A DNA stretch of 64,000 nucleotides, from assembly GCF_002591915.1 (NCBI RefSeq), contig NZ_NIHB01000002.1:792886-856885 (forward strand), in the 5' to 3' direction. Every line of letters starts with the position of its first letter. Within the stretch, counting starts at the first letter, position 1. The notes below the pieces were generated by a model that ran no database searches, had not been told where the DNA came from, and worked only from the letters and a program-made list of their open reading frames with translations. Of the stretch, positions 26,899-35,822 are shown piece by piece. The stretch is from Marinicella litoralis. Its GTDB lineage: Bacteria; Pseudomonadota; Gammaproteobacteria; Xanthomonadales; Marinicellaceae. The translations under genes and the position numbers were made by a program.

Positions 26899-27903
26899 TT
26901 ACAACCTTGAAATGACTGCATCAGTGAAATCAGCCGTGTATGCCGATCCACCCAAATCTCCGGTCAAGCGGTCTTTGTCTAACAATGTTTTTCTGATGGC
27001 TAACCTGATTCGATTGGCCTCTGCCACATAACCCAGATGCTCAATCATCATAGCGGCAGCGAGTATCAATGCTGTTGGATTGGCAATTTTCATGCCTGCA
27101 ATGTCTGGCGCTGAACCATGAACTGCTTCAAACATGGCCACATCTGAACCAATGTTGGCTCCAGGGGCCATTCCCAAGCCACCCACCAGACCGGCGCATA
27201 AATCTGAAATGATGTCACCAAACAAATTGGTGGTCACAATCACATCAAATTGGCTGGGATTCATCACCAGTTGCATACAGGTGTTGTCAACTATCAATGT
27301 ATTGAATTCAATTTCAGGGTATTCTTTGGCCATCTCTTGTGCCACTTCTAAAAATAAACCAGAAGTGGTTTTCATGATATTGGCCTTGTGTACAGCCGTG
27401 ACTTTTTTACGACCGGCTTTTTTTGCAATCTCAAAAGCATAGCGCACAATGTTTTCTGAGGCTTCTCGAGTGACCACAATTTTAGACTCAGCAATGGTGC
27501 GGTCTGCATTGATGGTTTGACCCTCACTTAAATAGGCACCTTCGGTATTTTCTCTGATGGTTAAAATATCAATATTCTCATACATTGACTTGGTGCCTTC
27601 AAAAGTCACCACAGGACGAACATTGGCAAACAAATTAAAATGTCTGCGCAACGCCACATTGATTGAACTGAATCCCTTACCAACCGGTGTGGTCAACGGC
27701 CCTTTGAGACAGATCTTATTGGCCTTGATCGCATCCAAAGTGTCTTGTGGTAATAAATCACCGTGCTTTTCCAAAGCTTCTAAACCAGCATCTTTAAAAT
27801 CGTATTCAAAATCCAAGTCCATTTGGTCCAAAATTTTAATGGTGGCGTCCATGATCTCAGGTCCAATACCATCGCCTTTAATGATTGTTATTTTTTGTGT
27901 CAT
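26899..27903 (-). CDS. NAD-dependent isocitrate dehydrogenase (beta-decarboxylating dehydrogenase family)
   Basis: 334 residues from the ATG at 27903, which has AGGA about ten bases upstream. Conserved features: ITIIKGDGIGPEIM (N-terminal strand), GPLTTPVGKGFSSINVALRR (substrate Ser and Arg), RENTEGAYLSEGQ, the Lys/Asn of VHKANIMKTTSGLF, metal aspartates in TTNLFGDIISDL and EAVHGSAPDIAG. GxGFxSINVxLR and the short length fit the NAD-type, mitochondrial IDH3-like branch rather than 3-isopropylmalate dehydrogenase or the NADP enzyme. It would feed the TCA cycle. bcp lies 52 bp upstream in the same direction. Confidence 0.85.
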   Translation of the reverse strand: MTQKITIIKGDGIGPEIMDATIKILDQMDLDFEYDFKDAGLEALEKHGDLLPQDTLDAIKANKICLKGPLTTPVGKGFSSINVALRRHFNLFANVRPVVTFEGTKSMYENIDILTIRENTEGAYLSEGQTINADRTIAESKIVVTREASENIVRYAFEIAKKAGRKKVTAVHKANIMKTTSGLFLEVAQEMAKEYPEIEFNTLIVDNTCMQLVMNPSQFDVIVTTNLFGDIISDLCAGLVGGLGMAPGANIGSDVAMFEAVHGSAPDIAGMKIANPTALILAAAMMIEHLGYVAEANRIRLAIRKTLLDKDRLTGDLGGSAYTADFTDAVISRL

Positions 27904-27955
27904 TATTGTGTCATCCTGTTCATTCATATTTTGGGCAGAATTATAACTCAATTGA

Positions 27956-28420
27956 CTATTGTATGTCTTTGATATGCATTAAAACCGTATCAACATGACC
28001 CGGTACTTTGACTTTGCGCCACTCGGCCAAAATTTCACCTTCATGATTCAATAAAAATGTACTGCGTTCTATTCCCATAAAAGTTTTGCCATACATTTTC
28101 TTTTCTTTGATGACGCCAAACTGTTGACACAGAATTTCGTCAGTATCAGCAATCAATGAAAGCTTCATGTCAAATTTGTTTTTAAAATTTTGTTGTTTTT
28201 TCAAACTGTCCGCTGAAACGCCAACGACTTGACAATTCAGCGCTAAAAACGAATCCAACCTGGCACTGAATTCATTGCTTTCTGTGGTACAACCAGGGGT
28301 ATTGGCGCGCGGATAAAAAAACAACACCAACTTGTCTTGACACAACTGTGCCAGTGATTGCTCTGTTTCATCGGTCAGTTGGTTTTTATGTTGCCAAACT
28401 TTATTATCTATTTTAACCAT
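27956..28420 (-). CDS. bcp: Thiol peroxidase Bcp (peroxiredoxin Q type)
   Basis: 154 residues. Reduces hydroperoxides with the peroxidatic Cys44 in FYPRANTPGCTTE. The family strand VVGVSADSLKKQQNFKNKF and the IERSTFLLNHEG region are clear. The Cys five residues later, which acts as resolving cysteine in E. coli Bcp, is replaced by Asn (TTESNEF). Other cysteines (LNCQVVG near 81, ILCQQFG near 107) might substitute, or the protein may work as a 1-Cys enzyme. It is divergent from dapA, as bcp-dapA often is in gammaproteobacteria. Confidence 0.92.
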   Translation of the reverse strand: MVKIDNKVWQHKNQLTDETEQSLAQLCQDKLVLFFYPRANTPGCTTESNEFSARLDSFLALNCQVVGVSADSLKKQQNFKNKFDMKLSLIADTDEILCQQFGVIKEKKMYGKTFMGIERSTFLLNHEGEILAEWRKVKVPGHVDTVLMHIKDIQ

Positions 28421-28489
28421 TGTTTAATACACGTTTTTCTAAAAAAGCATATAATTATGCGCTTTTGAAGTTTTTATACAAGTTTAAAT

Positions 28490-29395
28490 ATGGGCCAAAT
28501 TCAAGCCAAAGACCTCTCAGGATGCATGGTTGCACTTGTCACACCAATGAATCCTGATGGCAGCATTAATTTCTCAGAATGGGAAAGACTGATTCAATGG
28601 CACATTGATAACAGGACCGATGCCATCGTAGTGGCTGGTACCACAGGGGAATCATCGCTGTTAAGCAAAGATGAAATTGAAAGTTTGAGTCAATCAGCTG
28701 TGAAGTTATGCCAGCAGAGCCCAACCACCAAAGTCATCATTGGAACTGGAGGCATTGACCCCAACCATGTGATCGCAGCCAATAAACTGGCCAAAAAAAA
28801 TGGTGCTGATGCCGTTTTGATTGTTACTCCCTATTACCTGACCTTGACACAACAGGCTTTGATTGAACATTTTACGGCCATTGCTGAACAGACTGAATTA
28901 CCCATCATTCTTTACAATGTGCCTACAAGAACTGTTAATGACTTAACCTCCAGCACCACGGCTCAGCTGGCTAAAATTCAAAACATCATTGGGATCAAAG
29001 AAGCCAAATCTGACATGGGCCGAATCGATCAACTGGTCAAAATCAAAAACTTCGCTGTATTATCTGGCGATGACGGCACATTTATTGAAGCGATGAAACG
29101 TGGTGCACATGGTGTCATCAGTGTTGCAGCCAATGTCAGGCCTCAAGCCATCAAAGACTTATGCAACCACATGCAATTGGGCGACATTGAACAAGCCAAC
29201 TCGTTGAATACTGAATTAAGCCCCTTGTATGATTATTTATTCCACGAACCCAACCCTTGCCCGGTTAAAAGCTTGATGCATCATACAAATATGATATCAT
29301 CTGGCATCCGTAAACCTTTGGTCATGACTGAGATCAAAAAAAATCAAGTCAAACCATTTACCCCATCCATTATTCAGGAGTTTAGTTCAATATGA
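28490..29395 (+). CDS. dapA: 4-hydroxy-tetrahydrodipicolinate synthase
   Basis: 301 residues. Condenses pyruvate with aspartate semialdehyde in the lysine/diaminopimelate pathway. Motifs: VALVTPMN at the start, VVAGTTGESSLLS (pyruvate-binding Thr-Thr), VLIVTPYYLTLTQ with the proton-relay Tyr, LYNVPTRTVND, and the Schiff-base Lys170 in IIGIKEAKSD. A TATAAT hexamer at 28450-28455 lies 35 bp before the ATG. The stop overlaps bamC as ATGA. dapA-bamC is the conserved gammaproteobacterial order. Confidence 0.96.
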   Translation: MGQIQAKDLSGCMVALVTPMNPDGSINFSEWERLIQWHIDNRTDAIVVAGTTGESSLLSKDEIESLSQSAVKLCQQSPTTKVIIGTGGIDPNHVIAANKLAKKNGADAVLIVTPYYLTLTQQALIEHFTAIAEQTELPIILYNVPTRTVNDLTSSTTAQLAKIQNIIGIKEAKSDMGRIDQLVKIKNFAVLSGDDGTFIEAMKRGAHGVISVAANVRPQAIKDLCNHMQLGDIEQANSLNTELSPLYDYLFHEPNPCPVKSLMHHTNMISSGIRKPLVMTEIKKNQVKPFTPSIIQEFSSI

Positions 29396-30030
29396 ATTCA
29401 ATGTTGAAAACCTTGTTAACAGTCAGTTCAGTGTTGCTGCTTGCCAACTGTAACCGTTTGGTTAAAGAGGAAGCCTATTTAGAAGCTGAAAGCACGCCAA
29501 GTCTCAAAGTTGTCGATGGCAAGGACATGCCCAGAACCAGTAACAACTTAAACATCCCTGAAGTCGATGCCAGAGGTTCCAAAGTTGCACCTGATTCGCG
29601 TCCACCTGAAATGGCTTTTGCCCGTCGAAGAAGTGAAGATGAAAACGTGGTTATTATTGAATCGCAAGGCATGCCGACGATAGAAATATTCAATGACAAA
29701 GACGCCTGGGATTTGATGATTGATGACCATGGTTATAATTGGCAATTGTTGAGTGAAGACCAAGAAAATTGTCAAGCCACTTTCCGTTTTTATGACCCCA
29801 TCACTGAAGAAGTTTCAAACCGAAATTTCTTTAAAAAGCTTTTCACCATCAACAGCAACTACGTTGACCGTTCAGGCGAATACGTACTGACATGTTTAAA
29901 ACTTCCACAAAAACAACAAATTTGGTTACAAACCATCGATTTTGAAGCGCCCTCATCATATGTTGTGGATGATTTATTCATTCATATCTATGAAGCTGCA
30001 ACAGCTACAGAAACCGCTGCAACAGAATAA
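29392..30030 (+). CDS. bamC: BamC-like outer-membrane assembly lipoprotein (short form)
   Basis: 212 residues against 344 in E. coli. A lipoprotein signal ends in LLANC. The next segment EEAYLEAESTPSLKVVDGK is the recognisable unstructured N-terminus that in E. coli BamC lies on BamD (EAYLEAAPLAELHAP). One helix-grip-like domain follows (about residues 88-200: ESQGMPTIEIFNDKDAWDLM, then CQATFRFYDP). The second helix-grip domain is missing, and the protein ends in a Thr/Ala/Glu tail. AGGAG at 29376-29380 is the ribosome-binding site. The position after dapA supports the call. Assigned by context and the N-terminal segment. Confidence 0.82.
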   Translation: MNSMLKTLLTVSSVLLLANCNRLVKEEAYLEAESTPSLKVVDGKDMPRTSNNLNIPEVDARGSKVAPDSRPPEMAFARRRSEDENVVIIESQGMPTIEIFNDKDAWDLMIDDHGYNWQLLSEDQENCQATFRFYDPITEEVSNRNFFKKLFTINSNYVDRSGEYVLTCLKLPQKQQIWLQTIDFEAPSSYVVDDLFIHIYEAATATETAATE

Positions 30031-30050
30031 AACCAATTCTTTGGTCAATA

Positions 30051-30073
30051 AAAAGGCGCCTTGGGCGCCTTTT
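30051..30073 (+). terminator. Rho-independent terminator after dapA-bamC
   Basis: Perfect 10-bp stem AAAAGGCGCC / GGCGCCTTTT around a 3-nt loop, 20 bp after the bamC stop, ending in TTTTT. On the other strand it also ends in a T-run, so it may serve fdxA (stop at 30099) as well. Confidence 0.88.
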
Positions 30074-30098
30074 TATATTCAAAATCATTCAAATAAAT

Positions 30099-30428
30099 CT
30101 AATCACCCCGATCCAACAAATCAACCTTGTCTTTAACCTGCGCCCAATCATCTGCATCATCTGGCGCTTCAATCATTTCGGTTATCACCGGCCAAGACTC
30201 TGACAATTCCTTGTTGATTTCAATGAATTTTTCTTGGCCTTCGGGCAAATCATCTTCAGGGTATATCGCTTCAATAGGACATTCTGGCTCACACAATGTA
30301 CAATCAATACACTCCTCTGGATCAATCACTAAAAAGTTAGGGCCTTCATGAAAACAATCAACTGGACACACCTCAACACAATCGGTGTATTTACACTTGA
30401 TACATGCCTCTGTCACCACAAAAGTCAT
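30099..30428 (-). CDS. fdxA: Ferredoxin FdxA (7Fe-8S, Azotobacter ferredoxin I type)
   Basis: 109 residues. Two cluster motifs: [17 protein letters not shown], whose C-x7-C spacing is that of a [3Fe-4S] site combined with a [4Fe-4S] site, and [16 protein letters not shown]. The acidic C-terminal ~40 residues are the typical extension of FdxA. It carries low-potential electrons, with the partner unknown. A strong ribosome-binding sequence (AAGGAG) precedes the ATG at 30428. It is divergent from pcnB by about 50 bp. Confidence 0.94.
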   Translation of the reverse strand: MTFVVTEACIKCKYTDCVEVCPVDCFHEGPNFLVIDPEECIDCTLCEPECPIEAIYPEDDLPEGQEKFIEINKELSESWPVITEMIEAPDDADDWAQVKDKVDLLDRGD

Positions 30429-30480
30429 TCATTTGCTCCTTGATTTGATATAATGGGCAATTATACAACAAGCCGATAAT

Positions 30481-31752
30481 TTGACGCCAATAAACTTGCT
30501 TAATAACAACCTCATAACATATACCCAAAAAGAACACAGACTTCCAACTGCCGAAATCAACCCATCGGCCAGAAAGATCATCTCTAAACTGGTCGAAAAT
30601 GGATTTGAATCCTATCTTGTGGGCGGCGCTGTGCGCGATTTATTATTGGGACTTCACCCAAAAGACTTCGACATTGCCACAGAAGCGACGCCTGAAGAAA
30701 TCAAATCTATATTCAAAGGTAAATGCAGAATCATAGGCAGAAGATTTCGCTTGGCTCATATCTATATGGGCAACTGTATTTATGAGGTGGCCACATTCCG
30801 CGGCAGTGATCCAGGTGATCGAGTCATAAAGAAGGGCCAAATCATACGTGACAATGTGTTTGGTTCAGTAGACCAAGATGCCTTACGTCGTGACTTCAGC
30901 TGTAATGCCTTGTATTACGATGTCATGGAAGAAAACATTCTGGATTTCGCCAATGGTGTGAAAGATTTAAAAACCGGCGAACTTAAATTAATCGGCAACC
31001 CAACCACCCGTTTTATTGAAGACCCTGTTCGGATACTGCGAGCCATCAGGTTCCATGCCAAACTGGGACTGGTGTTAACCGATGAAATGAAACAATGTAT
31101 CATCAACAACAAACACCACCTGGCCAAGGTGCCAGCTGCGCGTTTGTTTGATGAAACCGTCAAACTGTTTCATTGTGGCCACATGGAAATTGCATTCAAT
31201 GCATTGGCAGAATTAAAAGTACTCGAAATGTTATTCCCCAATGCTGCAAAAATCGTCAGTACCGACTCACATTGGAATGATTTTTTAATCACCGCATTCA
31301 GAAACACCGACAACCGATTAAAAAATGGATTGTCGGTAACCCCCGTGTTTTTAACAGCCTGTGTTTTGTGGTTGGAATTTATACCGATTTATCATCGCTT
31401 GTGTCAACAAGGTAAAAACTCACATGATGCGCTGCATGAAGCAGCCAGCCAGGTAATGGTCAACCAACGTGAAGTGTTGATGATCCCCAAAGCCATCCAA
31501 AATGGCATCAGACAAATGTGGATGTTGCAACTGCGATTCAAAAAGATGTTTGGCAAAGGTGTTTACAGTACCTTGCATCATCCCAGATTTCGTGCTGGCT
31601 ATGACTTTTTATTACTCAGAGGAAGTATCAACCCAGAGTTGGCTGCGAAAGCTGAATTCTGGACCAACATACAAACCATGGCCCCAGAAGCCGTTAAAAG
31701 TTTAATCTTTGGTAAAAAAGTCAAACGCAAGAAAATGAATTATGAGTTATAA
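30481..31752 (+). CDS. pcnB: Poly(A) polymerase I
   Basis: 423 residues. Adds 3' poly(A) to RNAs, marking them for decay. The class II nucleotidyltransferase head has YLVGGAVRDLLLG and PKDFDIATEATPEEI with the two catalytic aspartates, followed by RRFRLAHI, DALRRDFSCNALYYD and EDPVRILRAIRFHAKLG. The C-terminal domain ends in a basic KKVKRKKMNYEL. No ATG exists before the catalytic core; the first usable codon is TTG at 30481 (another at 30496). E. coli pcnB also uses a rare start (AUU), so weak initiation may be a shared control. folK follows, the conserved pcnB-folK pair. Confidence 0.93.
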   Translation: MTPINLLNNNLITYTQKEHRLPTAEINPSARKIISKLVENGFESYLVGGAVRDLLLGLHPKDFDIATEATPEEIKSIFKGKCRIIGRRFRLAHIYMGNCIYEVATFRGSDPGDRVIKKGQIIRDNVFGSVDQDALRRDFSCNALYYDVMEENILDFANGVKDLKTGELKLIGNPTTRFIEDPVRILRAIRFHAKLGLVLTDEMKQCIINNKHHLAKVPAARLFDETVKLFHCGHMEIAFNALAELKVLEMLFPNAAKIVSTDSHWNDFLITAFRNTDNRLKNGLSVTPVFLTACVLWLEFIPIYHRLCQQGKNSHDALHEAASQVMVNQREVLMIPKAIQNGIRQMWMLQLRFKKMFGKGVYSTLHHPRFRAGYDFLLLRGSINPELAAKAEFWTNIQTMAPEAVKSLIFGKKVKRKKMNYEL

Positions 31753-31762
31753 ACCGTAGACC

Positions 31763-32305
31763 ATGACAATGAATCAATTGGGCCATGATTGTTTCTTGGG
31801 TTTAGGCAGTAATTTAAAAAACCCTGTTGCACAAATCAGGACCAGCATTGAACACCTCCATCATCTACCGTGCACGCAAATCATAAAAGTTTCAAATTTT
31901 TATCGATCCAAAGCGTGGGGGGTTACCGAGCAAAATGACTTCATTAATGCAGCGGTGAAAATCAACACCACACTCAAACCATTGGCTTTGTTGAAAAAAG
32001 TAAAGACCATTGAATATCGTTTGATGCAAAGGCAATTGACTCAACGTTGGCACAGCAGAGTGATTGACATTGATTTATTAATTTACGGGACATCTGTTAT
32101 CAACCGAGCTGAATTGGCAATACCCCACCCATGGATCAGTGAACGCTGTTTTGTGATTGAGCCGTTGTTGGAGCTAAAACCTCAAATGCCAGTTGATTTG
32201 ATACAGAAAATCACCCAACACCGTAAAAATCACCAATGTGCTGACCATTTAATTAAAACCCACAAACCCGAAATCAGCTGTTTAAAGCCTCAAAAACCCT
32301 GTTAA
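31763..32305 (+). CDS. folK: 2-amino-4-hydroxy-6-hydroxymethyldihydropteridine pyrophosphokinase
   Basis: 180 residues. Transfers pyrophosphate from ATP to the pterin in folate synthesis. Family signature FLGLGSNLKNP near the N-terminus, QNDFINAAVKI in the pterin loop and RWHSRVIDIDLLIYG, which holds the metal-binding Asp pair. IPHPWISERCFVIEPLLEL closes the domain. The last ~25 residues are an unconserved tail. It starts 10 bp after pcnB and is co-transcribed with it. Confidence 0.95.
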   Translation: MTMNQLGHDCFLGLGSNLKNPVAQIRTSIEHLHHLPCTQIIKVSNFYRSKAWGVTEQNDFINAAVKINTTLKPLALLKKVKTIEYRLMQRQLTQRWHSRVIDIDLLIYGTSVINRAELAIPHPWISERCFVIEPLLELKPQMPVDLIQKITQHRKNHQCADHLIKTHKPEISCLKPQKPC

Positions 32306-32380
32306 TTGTTGTTTTTTTGCAACATTTTTGGAATTATTTAGTTATTTGTTGTATTTATTAAACAAAAAGAGAAAACAGTG

Positions 32381-32409
32381 TTGCTTTTAAACAAATGTTG
32401 TTGTAATAT
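32381..32409 (+). promoter_or_regulatory. Predicted sigma-70 promoter of an orphan transcript
   Basis: TTGCTT (32381-32386), exactly 17 bp, TAATAT (32404-32409). The predicted start is near 32415. No open reading frame follows before the terminator at 32483-32510, so it would drive a short RNA. Confidence 0.5.
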
Positions 32410-32414
32410 TGTTA

Positions 32415-32510
32415 CCAGTTTTAGAGTAAATCATTCAAAACTCCAAGACAAGCAGGGCACAAAAGTAAAATATCGTATTTAACCCATCCAATTTGGATGG
32501 GTTTTTTTTT
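32415..32510 (+). ncRNA. Candidate small RNA (about 95 nt) between folK and pgi
   Basis: The gap of 351 bp between folK and pgi holds a good promoter (32381-32409) and a strong rho-independent terminator (32483-32510) with no start codon/open frame between them. The terminator is ~180 bp after the folK stop, farther than expected for a terminator of folK alone. The body contains GTTTTAGAG / CTCCAAGAC-like complementary bits but no family (6S, tmRNA, SRP, RNase P) is recognisable. The 3' end, a GC stem plus nine Ts, resembles Hfq-dependent sRNAs. It may equally be a long folK 3' UTR. The remaining 146 bp before pgi shows a TACAAT near 32621 and nothing else. Confidence 0.4.
32483..32510 (+). 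terminator. Strong rho-independent terminator
   Basis: Stem CCCATCCA (32483-32490), 3-nt loop, TGGATGGG (32494-32501), extended by two A-T pairs, followed by nine T (32502-32510). Plus strand. Confidence 0.9.
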
Positions 32511-32656
32511 GCCTTCAATAGACTGCCATTGATAATCCTGCTGCTTTTAAACGTCTGGTGACAGTTGAATACTTAAAGACTGGCAGAGAAATATACATAA
32601 ATCAGGGCCTCCTTAAGCTACAATCAACCTTTTGAAATACCTCCGCAAGTAGTGCA

Positions 32657-34192
32657 ATGCAAAACAATCCTATTTGGAACCAATTACATCAAAAAGCAAA
32701 ACAGGCTGATATCAAAAACCTGGAACAATTGTGGCAGAATCCTGAAAGGCATCAGTCACTGACTTTCGAGTTTGAAGACCTTTATCTGGACCTGTCAAAA
32801 AATTGGATTGATTCAGAAGCCAAAAATCTACTGTGTCAGTTGGCCGAACATGCCAACCTCAAAGATGCGATTGAAGACATGTTCAATGAACAGATCGTCA
32901 ATACCACAGATCAATTGCCAGCCACACACACCACTTTAAGAGACCCACACCACAAGAATTACCAAAGCAACATCCAAGCCATTTTTGATTTGGCTGACTT
33001 GGTCAGCTCTGGCACCATTAAAACCGCATTTGGTAAACCAGTGACACAATTAGTGAACATTGGCATTGGCGGTTCTTATTTGGGACCTCGGTTGGTGGTT
33101 GAGGCGTTGACAGAATTACAAAGTGAGAGTCACATTCCAGTCTTTTTTGCTGCCAGTGTGGATGATTCATTGATCAACCAACTCTTCAAGTCAATTGACA
33201 TCGAACAATGTTTATTCTGTATCAGTTCTAAAAGCTTCTCTACAGTAGAGACCTTAATGAATGCACGTGCTGTCGAGAAAAAACTCAAACAAATAGCGGG
33301 TTACCTACCCAATGAATCACAAAGCTCTTTAATGGCCATTACCGCCAATAAAAACCGGGCACTAGAAGCAGGTATTCCAGCCTCGATGATTTTGCCTTTT
33401 GATGAATCCATCGGTGGTCGATTCTCACTGTGGTCAACCATCGGTTTTCCGATTGTATTGGCGGCTGGGAAAGAAAAGTTCAAAGAACTGTTGGGTGGCG
33501 CTTATTTAATGGACGTCCATTATCGCAAGCAACCGTTCAATCAAAACATTCCAGTGTTGATGGCACTGATGACTATTTGGTACAGAAATTTTATCGGTCT
33601 AGATGCCTATGGTTGTTTGCCCTATGACGCCAGGCTGCGCAGTTTACCTAAATGGCTACAACAATTGATGATGGAAAGCGCTGGAAAAATGCATAACATC
33701 AAAGGTGAGGTCATAAGCTATCCGACTACCCCATGGGTATTTGGCGATCATGGGCAACTGTCGCAACATGCTTTCTTTCAAGCATTTCACCAAGGCGTTG
33801 ATGCCTTGCCCTTGGATTTTATTGGTGTCCTTGAGAAGGATTCAAACAGCCAAGACTTTTTGCTGTTCAATTTGATTGCTCAAGGCGCGGCATTGATGCA
33901 AGGCAAAGAAGAAGATCACAGCATGAAAGGCTGTCCTGGCAACAAACCAAGCACCACCCTCTTACTGAAAAGCATGTCTGCCAAATCTATTGGACAACTG
34001 TTAGCCATGTATGAACACATGATATATTCGCTGGCAGTGATCTGGAACATCAACTGTTTTGATCAGCCCGGTGTTGAATTAGGCAAGGCCATTGCCAGAG
34101 ACATTCAAGAACATGTTGAAAATAACACTTTAAATGAAATGGCATTGGACCCATCTACCATGGCATTGATAAAGAAAGTAACGGAACAATGA
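32657..34192 (+). CDS. pgi: Glucose-6-phosphate isomerase
   Basis: 511 residues. Interconverts glucose-6-P and fructose-6-P. Conserved: LVNIGIGGSYLGPRLVVEAL, ISSKSFSTVETL (phosphate loop), GGRFSLWSTIGFPI, MMESAGKMHN and the catalytic His region DHGQLSQHAFFQAFHQG, then NCFDQPGVELGKAIA. The length is a little under E. coli (549). It starts at the ATG at 32657 with no strong Shine-Dalgarno. apbC begins 2 bp after its stop, so the two are probably one transcript. Confidence 0.96.
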   Translation: MQNNPIWNQLHQKAKQADIKNLEQLWQNPERHQSLTFEFEDLYLDLSKNWIDSEAKNLLCQLAEHANLKDAIEDMFNEQIVNTTDQLPATHTTLRDPHHKNYQSNIQAIFDLADLVSSGTIKTAFGKPVTQLVNIGIGGSYLGPRLVVEALTELQSESHIPVFFAASVDDSLINQLFKSIDIEQCLFCISSKSFSTVETLMNARAVEKKLKQIAGYLPNESQSSLMAITANKNRALEAGIPASMILPFDESIGGRFSLWSTIGFPIVLAAGKEKFKELLGGAYLMDVHYRKQPFNQNIPVLMALMTIWYRNFIGLDAYGCLPYDARLRSLPKWLQQLMMESAGKMHNIKGEVISYPTTPWVFGDHGQLSQHAFFQAFHQGVDALPLDFIGVLEKDSNSQDFLLFNLIAQGAALMQGKEEDHSMKGCPGNKPSTTLLLKSMSAKSIGQLLAMYEHMIYSLAVIWNINCFDQPGVELGKAIARDIQEHVENNTLNEMALDPSTMALIKKVTEQ

Positions 34193-34193
34193 T

Positions 34194-35216
34194 ATGACCC
34201 AATTGAGCGAAAGCAAAGACCCAATTACCGGGCAAACATTCGACAAGTCAATCGACTTCAATCCCAATAAAGGTCGGTTGGAATCTCGATATCCAATGGG
34301 TGTTTTCAAAGCAGATTACCAAACCCAACTAAAAGCATTCGCTGACTTGGGTGATATTGAAATCACTGAACGCATCAGACAGCACCAAGTCAAAGAAGGC
34401 ATAAAGCCGATCAAAGGGGTGAAAAACATCATTGCAGTGGCCTCAGGTAAAGGCGGGGTAGGCAAATCAACCATGAGTGTGATGTTGGCAAAAAGCCTGC
34501 AACAACTCGGCGCAAACGTCGGTATTTTGGATGCCGATATCTACGGACCCAGTATTCCTAAAATGTTGGGTGTCAGTCAAAAACCTGAATCCCCTGATCA
34601 AAAATCATTTTTACCTATTGATGCCAACGGTCTACAAACCATGTCTCTGGGTTACATACTGGGTGAAAAAGACCCTGCCATTTGGCGTGGCGCCATGGTA
34701 ACCAAAGCCTTGATGCAGATGGTAGAAGACACACGTTGGTCACAATTAGATTATCTAATTATGGATCTACCACCCGGTACTGGCGACATCCAATTAACCA
34801 TGATTCAAAAAATTCCAGTGACCGCTGCCGTGCTGGTCACCACCCCACAAGACATTGCTTTATTGGATGCACAAAAAGCACTGGCCATGTTTCAAAAAGT
34901 AGACATACCTGTTCTGGGTGTGATTGAAAACATGAGCACATTTATTTGTGAAAACTGCGGACACGAAGCACATATTTTCGGCCAAGATGGTGGACAACGC
35001 ATGGCCACAGAGTTTGGAGTGGCCTTACTCGGTCAAATGCCATTGAATATAGACATTCGCAGCAATATGGACAAAGGTCAGCCTGCCAGTATTTGGCAAG
35101 ACAGCCATGCTTTGAATGAAAAAGCCTTAAAAATAGCCCTCAGAACTGGACAAAATTTAGCCAAGTTGCCGATTAAGTTCAACTTAACAGACAGCCTGAA
35201 ATTACATAAAATTTAA
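34194..35216 (+). CDS. apbC: Iron-sulfur cluster carrier ApbC (Mrp/NBP35 family ATPase)
   Basis: 340 residues. A deviant Walker A P-loop GKGGVGKST, switch motif [13 protein letters not shown] and the C-terminal CENCGH (CxxC) that holds the bridging [4Fe-4S] cluster in the dimer. The N-terminal ~80 residues are variable (the family's DUF59 domain is not obvious), and the segment [18 protein letters not shown] leads into the ATPase. Delivers Fe-S clusters to apoproteins in the cytoplasm. It follows pgi after 1-2 bp and precedes dcd by 26 bp. apbC-dcd is a common order. Confidence 0.93.
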   Translation: MTQLSESKDPITGQTFDKSIDFNPNKGRLESRYPMGVFKADYQTQLKAFADLGDIEITERIRQHQVKEGIKPIKGVKNIIAVASGKGGVGKSTMSVMLAKSLQQLGANVGILDADIYGPSIPKMLGVSQKPESPDQKSFLPIDANGLQTMSLGYILGEKDPAIWRGAMVTKALMQMVEDTRWSQLDYLIMDLPPGTGDIQLTMIQKIPVTAAVLVTTPQDIALLDAQKALAMFQKVDIPVLGVIENMSTFICENCGHEAHIFGQDGGQRMATEFGVALLGQMPLNIDIRSNMDKGQPASIWQDSHALNEKALKIALRTGQNLAKLPIKFNLTDSLKLHKI

Positions 35217-35242
35217 CCACACAACGATACAGACGAAATAAC

Positions 35243-35812
35243 ATGAGTATAAAATCAGATCACTGGATTCGCCGCATGGCAGAACAACACGACATGATCA
35301 GTCCGTTTGAACCTAATCAAGTCAGAACCACAGGGCGCAACAACAAAATCATTTCTTATGGCACCTCAAGTTATGGCTATGATGTTCGCTGCTCAGATGA
35401 ATTTAAAATATTTCATAACATCAACTCATCGATAGTGGACCCTAAAAAATTCGATCGCAAAAGTTTTGTTGATGTGAAATCCGATGTGTGCATTATCCCT
35501 CCCAACTCTTTTTGCTTGGCAAGAACTGTTGAACACATCAAAATCCCACGCAATGTATTGACCATTTGTTTGGGTAAATCAACCTATGCTCGCTGTGGCA
35601 TCATTGTCAACGTCACTCCATTGGAACCAGAATGGGAAGGCCATGTCACTTTAGAGTTTTCCAACACCACACCCTTACCGGCTAAAATTTATGCCAATGA
35701 AGGCGTGGCTCAATTTCTATTCTTTGAATCTGATGAAGTCTGCGATGTGTCTTACAAAGACCGTGGTGGCAAATACCAAGGCCAACAAGGTGTGACACTT
35801 CCCAAAGCATGA
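35243..35812 (+). CDS. dcd: dCTP deaminase
   Basis: 189 residues. Deaminates dCTP to dUTP, the main source of dUMP for thymidylate in gammaproteobacteria. [17 protein letters not shown] at residues 35-51 and the nucleotide-binding [33 protein letters not shown] (catalytic Glu in the last part) are textbook, as is the C-terminal lid [13 protein letters not shown]. It belongs to the type with the extended N-terminus seen in Pseudomonas and Xanthomonas rather than the E. coli subtype. Confidence 0.96.
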   Translation: MSIKSDHWIRRMAEQHDMISPFEPNQVRTTGRNNKIISYGTSSYGYDVRCSDEFKIFHNINSSIVDPKKFDRKSFVDVKSDVCIIPPNSFCLARTVEHIKIPRNVLTICLGKSTYARCGIIVNVTPLEPEWEGHVTLEFSNTTPLPAKIYANEGVAQFLFFESDEVCDVSYKDRGGKYQGQQGVTLPKA

Positions 35813-35822
35813 ATACCCTAAA

